Assembly: GCF_004359215.1 (NCBI RefSeq)
Contig: NC_090612.1
Location: 3,562,857-3,626,856, forward strand
Source: Bremia lactucae
Lineage: Eukaryota; Oomycota; Peronosporomycetes; Peronosporales; Peronosporaceae
DNA: 64,000 nucleotides
Direction: 5' to 3'
The notes below the pieces were generated by a model. The model made no database searches and was not told where the DNA came from. It saw only the letters and a list, made by a program, of their open reading frames with translations. Made by a program: the position numbers and the translations under genes. Position 1 is the stretch's first letter, and each line of letters begins with the position of its first letter. This document shows positions 42,833-52,939 of the stretch, one piece after another.

Positions 42833-43052
42833 TGTTGGCAATGTTTTGCTTCTTAAGGAAGAGGATGATAAGATTATGAATTAACATGACTTATTTGCCT
42901 GCTAGAGCTGCTCTTCCTACTATCTCTCTCTGCTCCAACCACTACAAATTTGGTTGGTTGCAAGCACTAACTACTTCATCTTACTATGCACACGGGAAAT
43001 AACAACTGGCGCTAATCGCATCTTCAACTCCTGTCACCTTGAACTTCCAACA
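42833..43052 (-). repeat. Copia-A copy 2, 5' LTR
   Basis: 220 bases, TGTTGG...CCAACA, identical by eye to the 5' LTR of copy 1. Confidence 0.93.
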
Positions 43053-43134
43053 CGTTGATCTCTGGAGCCTCGCAGGGATCTTCTTCATTATCACCGCTTT
43101 CGTAAACCCATTCGTAGCGGTCGCCGTGTACGGC
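43053..43134 (+). pseudogene. Disrupted membrane-protein gene, middle part (copy 2)
   Basis: Identical to 28445-28526, from CGTTG through the hydrophobic segment to ACGGC. It lies between copia-A copy 2 and the copia-B LTR. Confidence 0.7.
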
Positions 43135-43206
43135 TGTTAAAACGTTGTAGCTTATGAACGAAGTAGTAATATGGGAAACTACTTGTGCATCACTAATTGG
43201 CCTGTC
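43135..43206 (-). repeat. Copia-B 3' LTR, left piece
   Basis: Begins TGTTAAAACG and ends with the CTGTC target of the gypsy LTR. Continues at 43659 after that LTR. Confidence 0.8.
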
Positions 43207-43658
43207 TGTAACGGGGTGTATCGTTACATAAAATTAACACTTAAAGGTTGTTAATTAATATATTATCTAAAAGGTAGATAATATGTGGAGGATATTACTT
43301 TATATTGTAATGTCCTGAATTCTTATCCATAAATAGGTATAGACCATTATGTCTATTTATTCCGCAGACTAATCAGCTGTAGAAGTAATCAAAGAGAGTT
43401 ACAAGATAAGATAGATAAAAATTCATTTACATGTTTAGTATTTGTTTATAGTTAAGTCAACATTTACAAAGATAGATTAACAAGACACTTAACTATATTA
43501 ATACAGTTTTCATTTTACACTCTTAAGCTAACTTGCCTTAAGAGAAGTCTTCCTCTATACGTACAGTGTACGTCACCCAACGAGAGGCACCACTCACACC
43601 TGAAGCAGTGTGAAGTGGACTTGTACTGAAACAGTACAAGTCGCAGTGCCCCGTTACA
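43207..43658. repeat. Gypsy LTR family L1, copy 2
   Basis: 452 bases with TGTAACGGGG...CCCCGTTACA ends, flanked by perfect CTGTC duplications (43202-43206 and 43659-43663). The intact copia-B LTR at 47726 carries the uninterrupted target (CTGTC at 47812-47816). It is either a solo LTR or the right LTR of an insertion beginning at 28599. Confidence 0.9.
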
Positions 43659-43854
43659 CTGTCCTAAATTACTTAGTAGGAGTTAATTAGTATCTGACAT
43701 ATTATAGAGCATGCGACAGTGTAATTTAGGTAAGTACCCTTAATTTGCACTCACCGTTCCTTCTTTGTGTGTATCTTGAAAAGTCACATTACGCACCTTC
43801 TCTGCGCGTAACTTGTAACGTCGTCCTATGCACCTTCTTTGTGCATATTCACTA
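43659..43854 (-). repeat. Copia-B 3' LTR, right piece
   Basis: Continues CTGTCCTAAATTAC and matches 47812-48013 block by block (GAGCATGCGACAGTGTA, CGCACCTTCTCTGCGCGTA, CACCTTCTTTGTGCATAT). Confidence 0.85.
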
Positions 43855-43959
43855 CTCCTCCTCTGTCATATGTTCACCTCCAGCCCTTAGTTATGGATCA
43901 ACTTTTGCAAGTCTTCAATCTTGTGCGTATCTAGCGCCTTGGTGAGTAAATCACCTAGC

Positions 43960-46900
43960 ATTAGCTCAGTATAATTCCTCCGTAAGCGACTTGCGATCTT
44001 GTTTGTCGGCTCCAAAAGTAAGCGTCACTGTTCGAATGCCGGTGAACTTCCCTTGATCCAGCTTCATTTCTAGCTTTAGAGCCTTGGTTACCTTTAGGTA
44101 CCTGGCAATCCTTTTCGCAAGCTTGCAGTCTTGTATTCTTGGCTTGTGTGTCTGTCTCGCAGCTTTGTGAACGGCGAAAGCTATATCAGGTATAGTACAC
44201 CTAACCCAACAAGTGATTGAAAATCCTTTATTGTGGCTCCCCATCCTTGGGTCAGCTCTCGAGAAAGGTGTCGTCACTCATTGCTACTTCGTAGCAGTCG
44301 GCGCCAATTGGTGCACGCGTGGGGTTCGCTTCCAGCATTCCATGCTCACGCAAAGAAATTCCGAGATAGTATCCTCCTGATCTAGGATATAACCTTAAGC
44401 ATTTTCGGGTTTCACTCGTATTCCTAGGAACTTGCTAACTTGACCCAGATCTCTTGATGGATAAACTCTTCAATCCAGTGAAAAGATCTTCTACAGCCCT
44501 TGAGCTTGTCCCTGTAGCCAGAAGATCATCGACATATACACCTACAACAACAATATTATTATTGTCGCGTTTCCAATAAAGACACATGTCTGAGATGCAT
44601 TGTCGAAACCCTTCATTCAGTTTTTGATGTAGCAATTGGCTCCACAGACGCCCGGGTTGTTTCAAGCCGTACAAACTCTCTCGTAATTCCATCACACATT
44701 CCGAATGCTTACGTTTGGGGAAACAAAGAGCCAAAATTAAAGATATTCCTCCACGTGCCGCAGTCGATGATACTGAATACTAAATTTTAAAAAATTTGGG
44801 CGTCAAAGACAACAAGATGTTCTCCATGCTTGGCTGGAACACCCCAAGCGGCCGCCAATGCCAGCAAAACTTTAATTGCTGACATATCCATGAAAGCAGC
44901 AAAAGTGAATTCATAATCATATCCATATACCTGCTCGTTACCACATGCCACAAGCCTGGCCTTTAAGCGTTCGATGTCTCCATTAGAATCAGTCTTCGTC
45001 TTGTACACCCATTTAGTGTGTAAGGCGTTACTGTGGGGCGGTCGCTTAATCAATACCCACACCCCATTCTTTGCAATGCCTTCAATTCTTCAGTCATTGC
45101 TATCTTCCACCCTTCGCATTTCGAACTTTTCATGATTTCACCATAACGCTTAAGATCCCTTTCATAGACATGGGTAACGACTTGCGCAGTTCTCATTGGC
45201 TCCTCCCGAGCCTCTATTACTTCATTGAATCTGGCTTTACTTACGGTTTGATGCGCATCCCTTTTCCAGGTCTTAGTCTTTTAATATCTGTCTTGATCTT
45301 GGGATTCGAATAGGATACTTCTTCTCCTTGATCTTCAAAAGCCAATGTTCTCTGAAGTTGATTATTCTGGTCCCTGCTCAAAGTTTTAATATTCTGCACG
45401 TGTTGTGTAGCCGTGACCTTATTGGCTTTCTGAATGAAAACCCTGAAACCCTTGACTTCATCACTTTTTCCAATGATTATCCCTACCTGAGATCGTGTGC
45501 AAGTGAATTATTGCCTGGGTTTCGATACACGGTACATACGGAATTGAAGACCACAATGTCCCATAAATCTGGCGCTTAATTTGTTACCACTTCGATTGGT
45601 GATGCCTGTTTTGCATTTGCACTCATTAGGACTACGACTTAAAATGTAGTTGGCGTACACTACGGCATCCCAACCAAAATGATAAAGGTAACCGACAAGC
45701 GAATAGCATTGACCTTGCCATGTTTAAATCATCCTATGCTTCGCTGACTTGACAAGCTACTCCATTGGTTTTGCAAAGTAAATCCACGTTTTCGTATTCG
45801 CCACCTCTATCTGTACGCAATACGTGAATCTTACATCTAAATCTCCTTTCGAAAAACGATAGGAAGTGTTCAAACGTCTTTGCTGCCTTGCCCTTGTTAG
45901 TGCCAAGAACATCCTGCAATAGTTGGATTTGTGATCGATAAAAGTTGACTAGGTACCTGTTTCTAAGTCTGTCCTTAGGCGTCATAGGACTCTTAAAATC
46001 TGAACAGACTACCACCCCCCAATTCGATCTATTGGGGAGTTATAACCTGTGTCTTTTTCCGACTGAGCGTTTTTTTTGTCTGCTTCCCTTGAGCACACGA
46101 AATACAGGTTGGTCTTGATAAGCTCGTTATCACAATTCCAGTGTCTGGTTCCTTTGCCATCCTTTCAACGGTGTCATACGAAAGATGACACAACCTTTGG
46201 TGAAAATGATACAATGCACCGCTTTGGATGTCGGCCCTGGGTGACTTTGGTCCTTCAGCAAGCTCCACGGTTATCACTTCTTTTGAGGACTTCAAATTTA
46301 TCTCAGTGTCGCACGCAAAGCACATACTATTTAATATCACTGTAAAATAATCGATTTATCTCGCCATCCGCCAAATGGCACTCCAATTGACACAGTTTTA
46401 GATTTTTTAGTAGAGACGCATCATTTACGAGATGCCTGCTAAACCCGCTGTCTACTATCCAGGCATCTAAACTCAAGCTTTCAGTAATATCGTTTGAGTT
46501 ATCAGAATCGTTGCGATTTCTTCTGGCCCCCTGAATCGCCAAACTATATACTTCCGGCTGAATTTTCGTCTCGCACATTATTTCGAAGTTCTCGTTTGAA
46601 TTTGCAGTTGGATTTTACGTGTCCGACTTTACCGCAATTATAACACGAGCGGGTCTCCTTTCTCCCCATCTTATCTTCAATGTTGGCCAACACCTCTCTT
46701 TCAAAAATTCGGCCCGATTGAGATTCGAGCTCGATCGCTTGGACAAAATGAGCCAACTATTAAGCTTAAACCAAATCTATCGGCTCTCTGGGTTGAGTAT
46801 TTGGCCATTAAAATGGGAGCCGAGTCAGGAAAGGCGTATATGACAATATTGTCCAGTACTTGTTGCTCCCCGCCCCCTTCTGCATCGCTTACAGCCACCA

Positions 46901-47725
46901 AGTATAAAAAATGCTCAGGCCAAGACCGCCTTGCCTGCTTTTTGTAAGTAAAGAGTTTATTTCTTTGAGCAGCAGTTACTGTTGTCTTGAACGTGTCATG
47001 CATCCTCTGCATGACGTATTGTAGAGTTGGTAAAACTTGCCACCATGAATCCACTGCTTTGCTAAAATATCTTTCGCCGGTGCCCGTAAGATATCGTCCG
47101 AAAACGTCAGTACTGACACTTTCTGTCCAAAGAAATCCACACGATTCTTTGGCCATGTCAACCTGTCTCCAAAACCTCTTTCCCCAATAAAAAAAAAAGC
47201 TGAACCCGGACCGGCATATGCTTCGGTCCCATTGAATTTTCGAATAGCCAACTTTCATTGTTTGGCATCCGGGGTCCTGTAATTAACTAAGGGCTTTGAG
47301 GTTGATACGGAGGTAACGGCACAGGGGTTTGAGTGATTTCTTGTTCCCTCTGTGCCACCCTAGCTCGTGCCCTTGGATGGTGCCGAATTTGGTGGCCCAA
47401 AATTTCATTTCAACCCCTTATCAAGGAATCGTCCTAGGCATCGCAGTGTAGTCGACCAGCGAAATCCGCACCTAGCATGGCCCAATTCCAACCGCCCTTT
47501 CATTCTTTCATTCTCGGCCGACCTGGATTAAGCAGCTTGATTCTTCTTCATTCGTTCTTCCATCCTGTAAGCATATCCATCATCTTGGATAGCGCCTCAG
47601 TTTCACCCCTTTCAAAGGTATGAGGTGGTATGGTTGTTTCCGATTCCGACCTAGCCTTTTCGTGACTAGAAGTTGTTGATAGTTCGACATAACTTGCAGG
47701 TGAGTTGGTCGTTGAGCTCGTAACC
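43960..47725 (-). pseudogene. Copia-B gag-pol remnants
   Basis: Order on the minus strand: gag ([30 protein letters not shown]), zinc knuckle CYNCGKVGHVKSNC, protease WIVDSGFSRHLVND (Phe where the active motif has Ala), pre-integrase YHFHQRLCHLSYD and CISCAQGKQ, integrase core VVCSDFKSPM and VLRTDRGGEYEN, RT (ALHTKWVYKTKTDSNGD, VGVYVDDLLATG) and RNase H traces. At least eight frameshifts or stops are present, and the gag ATG inside the primer site has become ACG. Confidence 0.88.
47714..47725 (-). promoter_or_regulatory. Copia-B primer-binding site, degenerate
   Basis: Minus strand GGTTACGAGCTC next to the LTR, against GGTTATGAGCCC in copia-A. The downstream codons (SSTTNSPASYVEL) confirm that gag started here, with ACG in place of ATG. 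This supports the overlap of primer site and gag start as a family trait. Confidence 0.65.
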
Positions 47726-48013
47726 TGTCAAAATGGTGTAGCTTATGAAGGAAGTAGTAATGGGAAACTATTACGTATTATCTTAATCCTACTTGTGCAT
47801 CACTAGTTAGCCTGTCCTAAATTATTTACTAGGAGCTAATTATTATCTGACACATCATAGAGCATGCGACAGTGTAGCGTAGGTGAGTAATGAGCCCTTA
47901 ATTTGCACTTCCCGTACCCTCTTTGTGTGCATCTTGAAAGGTCGCATTACGCACCTTCTCTGCGCGTAGTTTGTAACGTCGCCCTATGCACCTTCTTTGT
48001 GCATATTTCAACA
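47726..48013 (-). repeat. Copia-B 5' LTR (intact)
   Basis: 288 bases, TGTCAAAATGG...TTTCAACA, followed by the ACGGC target. It preserves the empty site of the gypsy LTR that split the opposite LTR. Confidence 0.88.
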
Positions 48014-48192
48014 ACGGCATCCTAACCTTCTTCGCCCTCGTCATTATAGCCAACCTCACCAGTCTGCGCGCGTATACAAGTGGCTTCGTCGATGATGCTT
48101 TATCCACTGGTCTTCATCCTCTTGTACTGCCTTTCCGGGTCCTCCTCCAAAGCCCATGGGAAACCTTTGCCTTATTGGCACGTTTCAAGTAG
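48014..48192 (+). pseudogene. Disrupted small membrane-protein gene, 3' part
   Basis: After ACGGC the host frame continues as ILTFFALVIIANLTSLRAYT (second hydrophobic helix), then GFVDDALSTGLHPLVLPF and ends ...ALLARFK with a TAG at 48190-48192. It joins exactly in frame with the middle part. The complete protein would be about 124 residues with one long or two short membrane helices. Function unknown. Confidence 0.7.
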
Positions 48193-49195
48193 CTGCTCCT
48201 CGTTACCAGACCTCGCGTGTCCGGGTGCCCCTAGCGGTCCGTCACTGTGAGCGCATTTTTTTGCCTTCTTCAGAGGCACGAGCGCGCATGCGCATAAGCG
48301 CAAATGCATCCTCGCTAGCGTAATGCGCACGCACCTGTATAGACGGGATTTCTTCTTTCGGAGGAGGCGCTGTCCCTGGGAAGTATGTCTTGTCCAGGCG
48401 CCGCATTTCTTATCGTTACGTAATTATTTTAACTTCTAAGAAAGATAATAAAGAATAGGGAACCGTTGATCTTTCCTCATTCTTTTGGTAAATCTCTCAA
48501 TTTGATACAACTCTACATGATTGGCTAATATCCAACCTAAAATACCTACTTTCAATAGACGTCCGGTATTCCCATGAGTTTCATTAAAACTACGCCGGCA
48601 TGGGGCTAATAATGATTAGAGATCATCAGGATTCGCCATGTACGAGCGCAAATAGAACATGCGTGTCGATGAGCGGGGATATTCTCCGATAATTTTTATT
48701 TGACGAAAGTGTCTGCCAGGTAGCAGCTGCATGAAATTGTCATTGAAGTTGGTGCGTGTGGAGACTGAGGAGAAATTCTTAGTGCGATGCGCGACCTATC
48801 GAGGCCAGAACGGCTGGTGGACTCTTAAAACTTTTCTTTAATACACTCCCTCTTTTACCTTTGATAACTACCGGCGGTCCCAAGGCCGTCTCTGCGTCAA
48901 TCTTGTCTGTCCAATAGGTTATGAGCCCTTGTGCGCCGAAGAGCGGACGAATTGGTGAGGTAGAAGAATAAGAGGAAAGGTTGCGTACGTTGTTGCGGAC
49001 AATGGAGATGAATATTTGGTCGTCTTCGCGGACGACCCACCAACGTGGCTCTTTTTCGGTGGCATCTTTGGCGCCGTGTATGAAACACAGGTCGCTAGAG
49101 TGAATGAGAGAACAAGCGGCGCGTTAAGCAGCTCGGAGTTCCTCTTTCCTCTTTGACGAGTTATAAATGTAAATTCGTTCTTATAGGGGGGATGG
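48193..49195. other. Intergenic; contains a segment repeated at 51868-52080
   Basis: No gene recognised. About 48720-48910 resembles 51868-52080 (TAGTTGGTG.. / GAAGTTGGTG, CTTAGTGCGATGCGCG, GGTGGACTCTTAAA, TATCTGCGTCAA / CTCTGCGTCAA, TCCAATAG). Nature of the repeated segment unknown. The first part is the 3' flank of the broken membrane-protein gene. Confidence 0.45.
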
Positions 49196-49749
49196 TATAA
49201 CGTGCTAAAGTTGCCCTAATGTTACACAGTTCCCGTTAAGTACACTTGGCGTACTTAAGAAGATGGTCAGCTGTTAAATAAAGTAATTAGACCCAGCACT
49301 CGGATGTGGATCACATTTGAGACCAAACATTGTTTACGTGATATACATAGGTGCATTTACATTTGGAGGGATGACGCCTAGCGTCATCCGTTACGCAAGA
49401 TATCTAGAAAGATACGCTCGCAATACATATTAGTGTTATCTACAGAGATGACACTTTTAATTGGTAAAAATAGCCTTTATATTTAATGCGATTAAATATA
49501 AATCAGTCTGAAAACTACTTTCTACTTAGTAAGTGCGCACGAGGAGCCGGATTTCCGCTCCCGTGACAACACTTTACTAGAGTACTTAGTGCGTTGGGTG
49601 AGGTCGCTAAGGCGCCCATCACAACTTCCTCACTGCACGCAAGAGAAGACGGTCTAACCGCTTCCTCGCTGTGCAAGGGTGTGTGTCTAAGTAGAGCGTG
49701 GCCGCATTACGACGTGCCCGCCTACAGATGGCAAGACACACACTGTAAA
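49196..49749 (+). repeat. Gypsy LTR family L2, plus copy 2
   Basis: Matches 37401-37965 closely from TATAACGTGCTAAAGTTGCC to CCCGCCTACAGA.GG. The start is mutated (TATAACGTGC). It is directly followed by copia sequence, so one element was inserted next to or into the other. Confidence 0.75.
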
Positions 49750-51830
49750 GCTTGCCGAACTTTATATCGCGGTCGGACTTGCGCACAATGTGATTTCGTA
49801 TGGAAAATTGGATGCTGAAGGGTATGTACTACGTCGTCGTGGTAGACAGCGTGTACTCGAAATGCGTGTTAGAAAATGTGTGATTTCTAACGTGGAGCTA
49901 TCGCAAAGTGTCTTGTGGTTCAGACCACTGTTATACAAACACGGCGGCAATCTCGTGATTTGATTTAGCGCACTTGTTAAAAACGTCAGTCACATTCTGA
50001 TACCCACGACGAACCCCAACGGAGTACGCTATATGATATTCATCTATAACGCTTCGGCCACCTGCACTATGGTGCCATCGAGAGACTGGCTCAAAATTCG
50101 GCGTCGGTAATCACTCTCACGGATCGCACACGTGTAAAATGTTCGACATGTGCACATGGCAAACAGAGCAAAAATCGACAGCCTACTCAAGATACGGGGG
50201 AAAACTCTCCCATCGACTAATTGGCAGAGTTATTGTTCGGATCTTAAAGGTCTCATGACGCCAAGAGACAGACTCGGTAATCGCTACATGATCAACTTTG
50301 TGAATCACAAAAGTAAATACGTGAAGATTTTATCGCCCGCACTAAGGATCAAGCGGCTAAATCATTTGAGATTCTTTTTGTGTTCTTTGAGAAGCGTTAT
50401 AATTGTCGGTTTAGAATTTGCGTAACGACTCCGGTGGCGAATGCGCGAATGTCAATTTGTTTTGTCAAAAGTCTGGCGTGGCTCGTCAGCGTAGTGAGGC
50501 AAGAAACCAAGCTAGCAACGGAAGGCGGAACGTATGCACCGTACTTGGTGACATCCCAAACGCATATGTCAAGGCTGGCAAAGAGCCGGAGCTCGAGATT
50601 TTCTTAAACTTTTCGCAAGGTATGAACGTGGATCACGCCGCTCTTCAGGCGTGTATGGTCGAGAAGAAGGATGAATTGTCTTTTGAATTAAAGAAGGTGC
50701 TGTATGGATTAAATTAAGGTGTGAGACTTTGGTCTGAATTGCTGCACAAGAAGTTGATGTGTCTAGAGTTCACACTGTGTCGTGCGGACATTTTTGTATA
50801 CTGGAAGCGAGACGATAGACAACTTATTGTCGTGGGCCTCCTTCTGGTAATGGCCACAACACCATCTCTGATCGATTTGTTTTTTGCGGTTAACAAAATT
50901 TGTCTGTGAAGAAGATTAGGGCATTGCCCATATATTGCTAGGAATGCGAATCAATCACGATGATGAAAATAGTTAGGACATCGACCAAAAAGTGACAATC
51001 GTGGACATGCTCAAGGGCCTGGGTCTGAAGAGTGCTCTGTGGAACGCGAACTCCCAAAATGATACTATTTATGACGTTGTCGAAAAATATATCGTGCTCC
51101 CTGTTTATGCTACACCGAATGGGATCTCCGTGCGCATATTTTCATCGCTGGTAAGTAGTCTGTTATGGATATCGCGCTGCACTCGCCCCGATAACTCGTT
51201 CGCGGTTCATCGTGCGACCAGACGTACGCTTTTGCCCGAGGGAAGACGATTGAAAACTTGCCAAGAAGATAGCCAGATACCTCCAAAGGTCGAAAGAGGT
51301 TCGTCTGCGAATGAAAGTACAGAAATCTTTCAAATGCGCCGCTCGCTTTGGTGAGATATAGTAATGCAGACTCTGCTGCAGATAAGAACGACCGTAAATT
51401 TGTCACTCGGGGATATGTTGAGGTGGCGGGCATACCAGTTGCATGGTTTGCACGCAAACAAGGTGAGTTTTCAATATCTACTATGGAAGCAGAGTTTACT
51501 GCAGCGTCGGTCGTGGTTGCGGAGATAAATGACAACAAATAATTGCATGGACAGATGGGAACCGATTGTGTGATGCCGATGACCTTTAAGGTCGACAATC
51601 AAGCAGCTCTTAAGCAACTTGCCGGAGATTCTATGTCAAAGGCAGAAATACATTGATGTGAGAATCAAATTTGTGGGCTTGTATGCCAAACGTGGGATCA
51701 TCAAGACCGAGTATTGCGAAAGGCCCCGCATGCCAGCTGACAGGCACTTCATGCGCCGAGTTGTAGGAGTTCAAGACTTTAATCGGTCTACACCACAATG
51801 GGTAAGGAGTGTCAAGATTTGAATGTGCAC
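49750..51830 (+). pseudogene. Copia-C: decayed Ty1/copia pol, plus strand
   Basis: Starts in the protease tail (ISYGKLDAEGYVLRRRG). Next comes the pre-integrase region (CSTCAHGKQSKN), then the integrase core with SDLKGLMTPRDRLGNRY and FEKRYNCRF. An internal deletion follows that fuses integrase directly to RT (LGDIPNAYVKAGKEPELE, LYGLN, WSELLHKKLM, YWKRDDRQLIVVG). RNase H traces come last (STMEAEFTAAS, KVDNQAALKQL). Numerous stops. The YVDD box is not recovered. Confidence 0.8.
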
Positions 51831-51867
51831 GTGGAAAACGTAAGCCTGCACGATAGAGGAGTGTAGC

Positions 51868-52080
51868 AAATCGACATTATAGTTGGTGCCTGTGAAAACT
51901 GGAGAAGAATTCCTTAGTGCGATGCGCGCCGTGTTTCGACCTATCGAGGAACATGATCATGCAATTGCAAAAGCTAGAGCGATTGGTGGACTCTTAAACC
52001 TTTTCCTTGACACCCCCCTATTAGCTTTGATAATCCGGCGGTTCGAGGGCCGTATCTGCGTCAAGCTTGTCTATCCAATA
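51868..52080 (+). repeat. Unclassified segment also present at 48720-48910
   Basis: A plus-strand frame reads TGEEFLSAMRAVFRPIEEHD and continues open to about 52310. The version at 48720 has indels and stops. The longer open frame here may be the less decayed copy of a gene fragment carried by an element. No family recognised. Confidence 0.4.
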
Positions 52081-52189
52081 GCAGCAGCCAGTAAAGACAC
52101 GCGCAAGATTCCATGGAGGCTGACTACTATGTTTAGGACACTCTGGTGCGCAAAATTTGGAGAGCTTAACGAAGAAGACAGTGCATCCC

Positions 52190-52470
52190 TTCACATATGC
52201 GTCAAGCTGATGTGGTCGTGGCAGCGTGTGGACAGCCATACCTTGTGCGTGGAGGCTGGCTTGAATATGGCGCTACTGTGGTTGATTTACCAACTTTGTG
52301 CTCGATACAGCTAAGGAACTCCATGGCATCCCGATATGTAGCTCGTGTGGCACGTCCATTTTCAGAGGCTTATAAGGTAGCTAAGGCTAAAACTCCTGTC
52401 GGTAGAACGTGGGACCTATGACAATTCCAATGCTGCTGCATAATGTCCTGGAAGCTTTCAAGCCACGTTG
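52190..52470 (+). pseudogene. Relic of methylenetetrahydrofolate dehydrogenase/cyclohydrolase (folD-like)
   Basis: One frame reads MRQADVVVAACGQPYLVRGG and then WLEYGATVVD, the conserved NADP-binding segment of FolD/MTHFD enzymes. After frame changes come FSEAYKVAKA and then TPVGRTWDPMTIPMLLHNVL, equivalent to the C-terminal ITPVPGGVGPMT.AMLL.N signature. The N-terminal catalytic half is missing, and PGGVGP has become GRTWDP. It is a dead fragment of a host folate gene stranded in transposon debris. Confidence 0.7.
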
Positions 52471-52939
52471 GTCTTACATCTTAAATTTGCATGTCAATAG
52501 CACGATATAAATTACGGGTTGTGTCCGTGCGCTTAAAATAATTGAGTTGAGTAGACAATTACACAGTCAAGTTCAACTTTTCTGTCGCTGGCAATGGAGG
52601 AGTTCGCGACTTTGGCTGGGCTTACGTTTATAAGTTTGCATGCTGAATCGCATGCAAACTTATAAACGTAAGCCCAGCCAACGTTGCATCGGAAGTCGAA
52701 ATTATCATGAATTGGATCTTGGTGCTGGATCAAATTAATTGTACTGCAAATTTGTCGTCAAGAAATCCTGCTCATCTCGGGACATCGATTGAAGCAACAA
52801 ACGTGGCACTCGTTATAACGTCTTTTCACGGCCCAGATCCCACTCGATGGTGCATTATGGAGTTCGTGAAGCAATTCCAATTTGAGATCTGTGGCATGAG
52901 GGACGAAGATTCTCAAGGGATCACAAGGTGAGAGCTGAT
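52471..52939. other. Unassigned region around a hairpin
   Basis: Apart from the perfect inverted repeat at 52612-52681 nothing is recognised. Short open frames on both strands have no motifs. Confidence 0.4.
52612..52681. repeat. Perfect 32-base inverted repeat, 6-base loop
   Basis: Arms 52612-52643 and 52650-52681 are exact reverse complements (outer end TTGGCTGGGCTTACG, inner end TTTGCATGC) around TGAATC. It is the longest perfect hairpin I found in the window. It has no terminator-like T run and no neighbouring gene. Confidence 0.9.

Larger units (their letters stand above)
37973..43052 (-). mobile_element. Copia-A copy 2: full-length Ty1/copia LTR retrotransposon
   Basis: 5080 bases, LTRs 37973-38191 and 42833-43052, same domain order as copy 1. 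The flanks do not match (TTTAG on the left, CGTTG on the right). The right flank and the right half of the element are instead identical to copy 1. The copy is therefore mosaic, formed by conversion or recombination after insertion. Confidence 0.95.
43135..48013 (-). mobile_element. Copia-B: Ty1/copia element, decayed, with nested gypsy LTR
   Basis: Bounded by related LTRs (43135-43854, interrupted, and 47726-48013) and a perfect ACGGC target duplication (43130-43134 and 48014-48018). A polypurine tract GAGGAGGAG lies beside the left LTR on the minus strand. Its left LTR is split by the gypsy LTR at 43207-43658. Proteins are clearly related to copia-A but the LTR is a different sequence, so this is a sister family. 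Confidence 0.88.
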
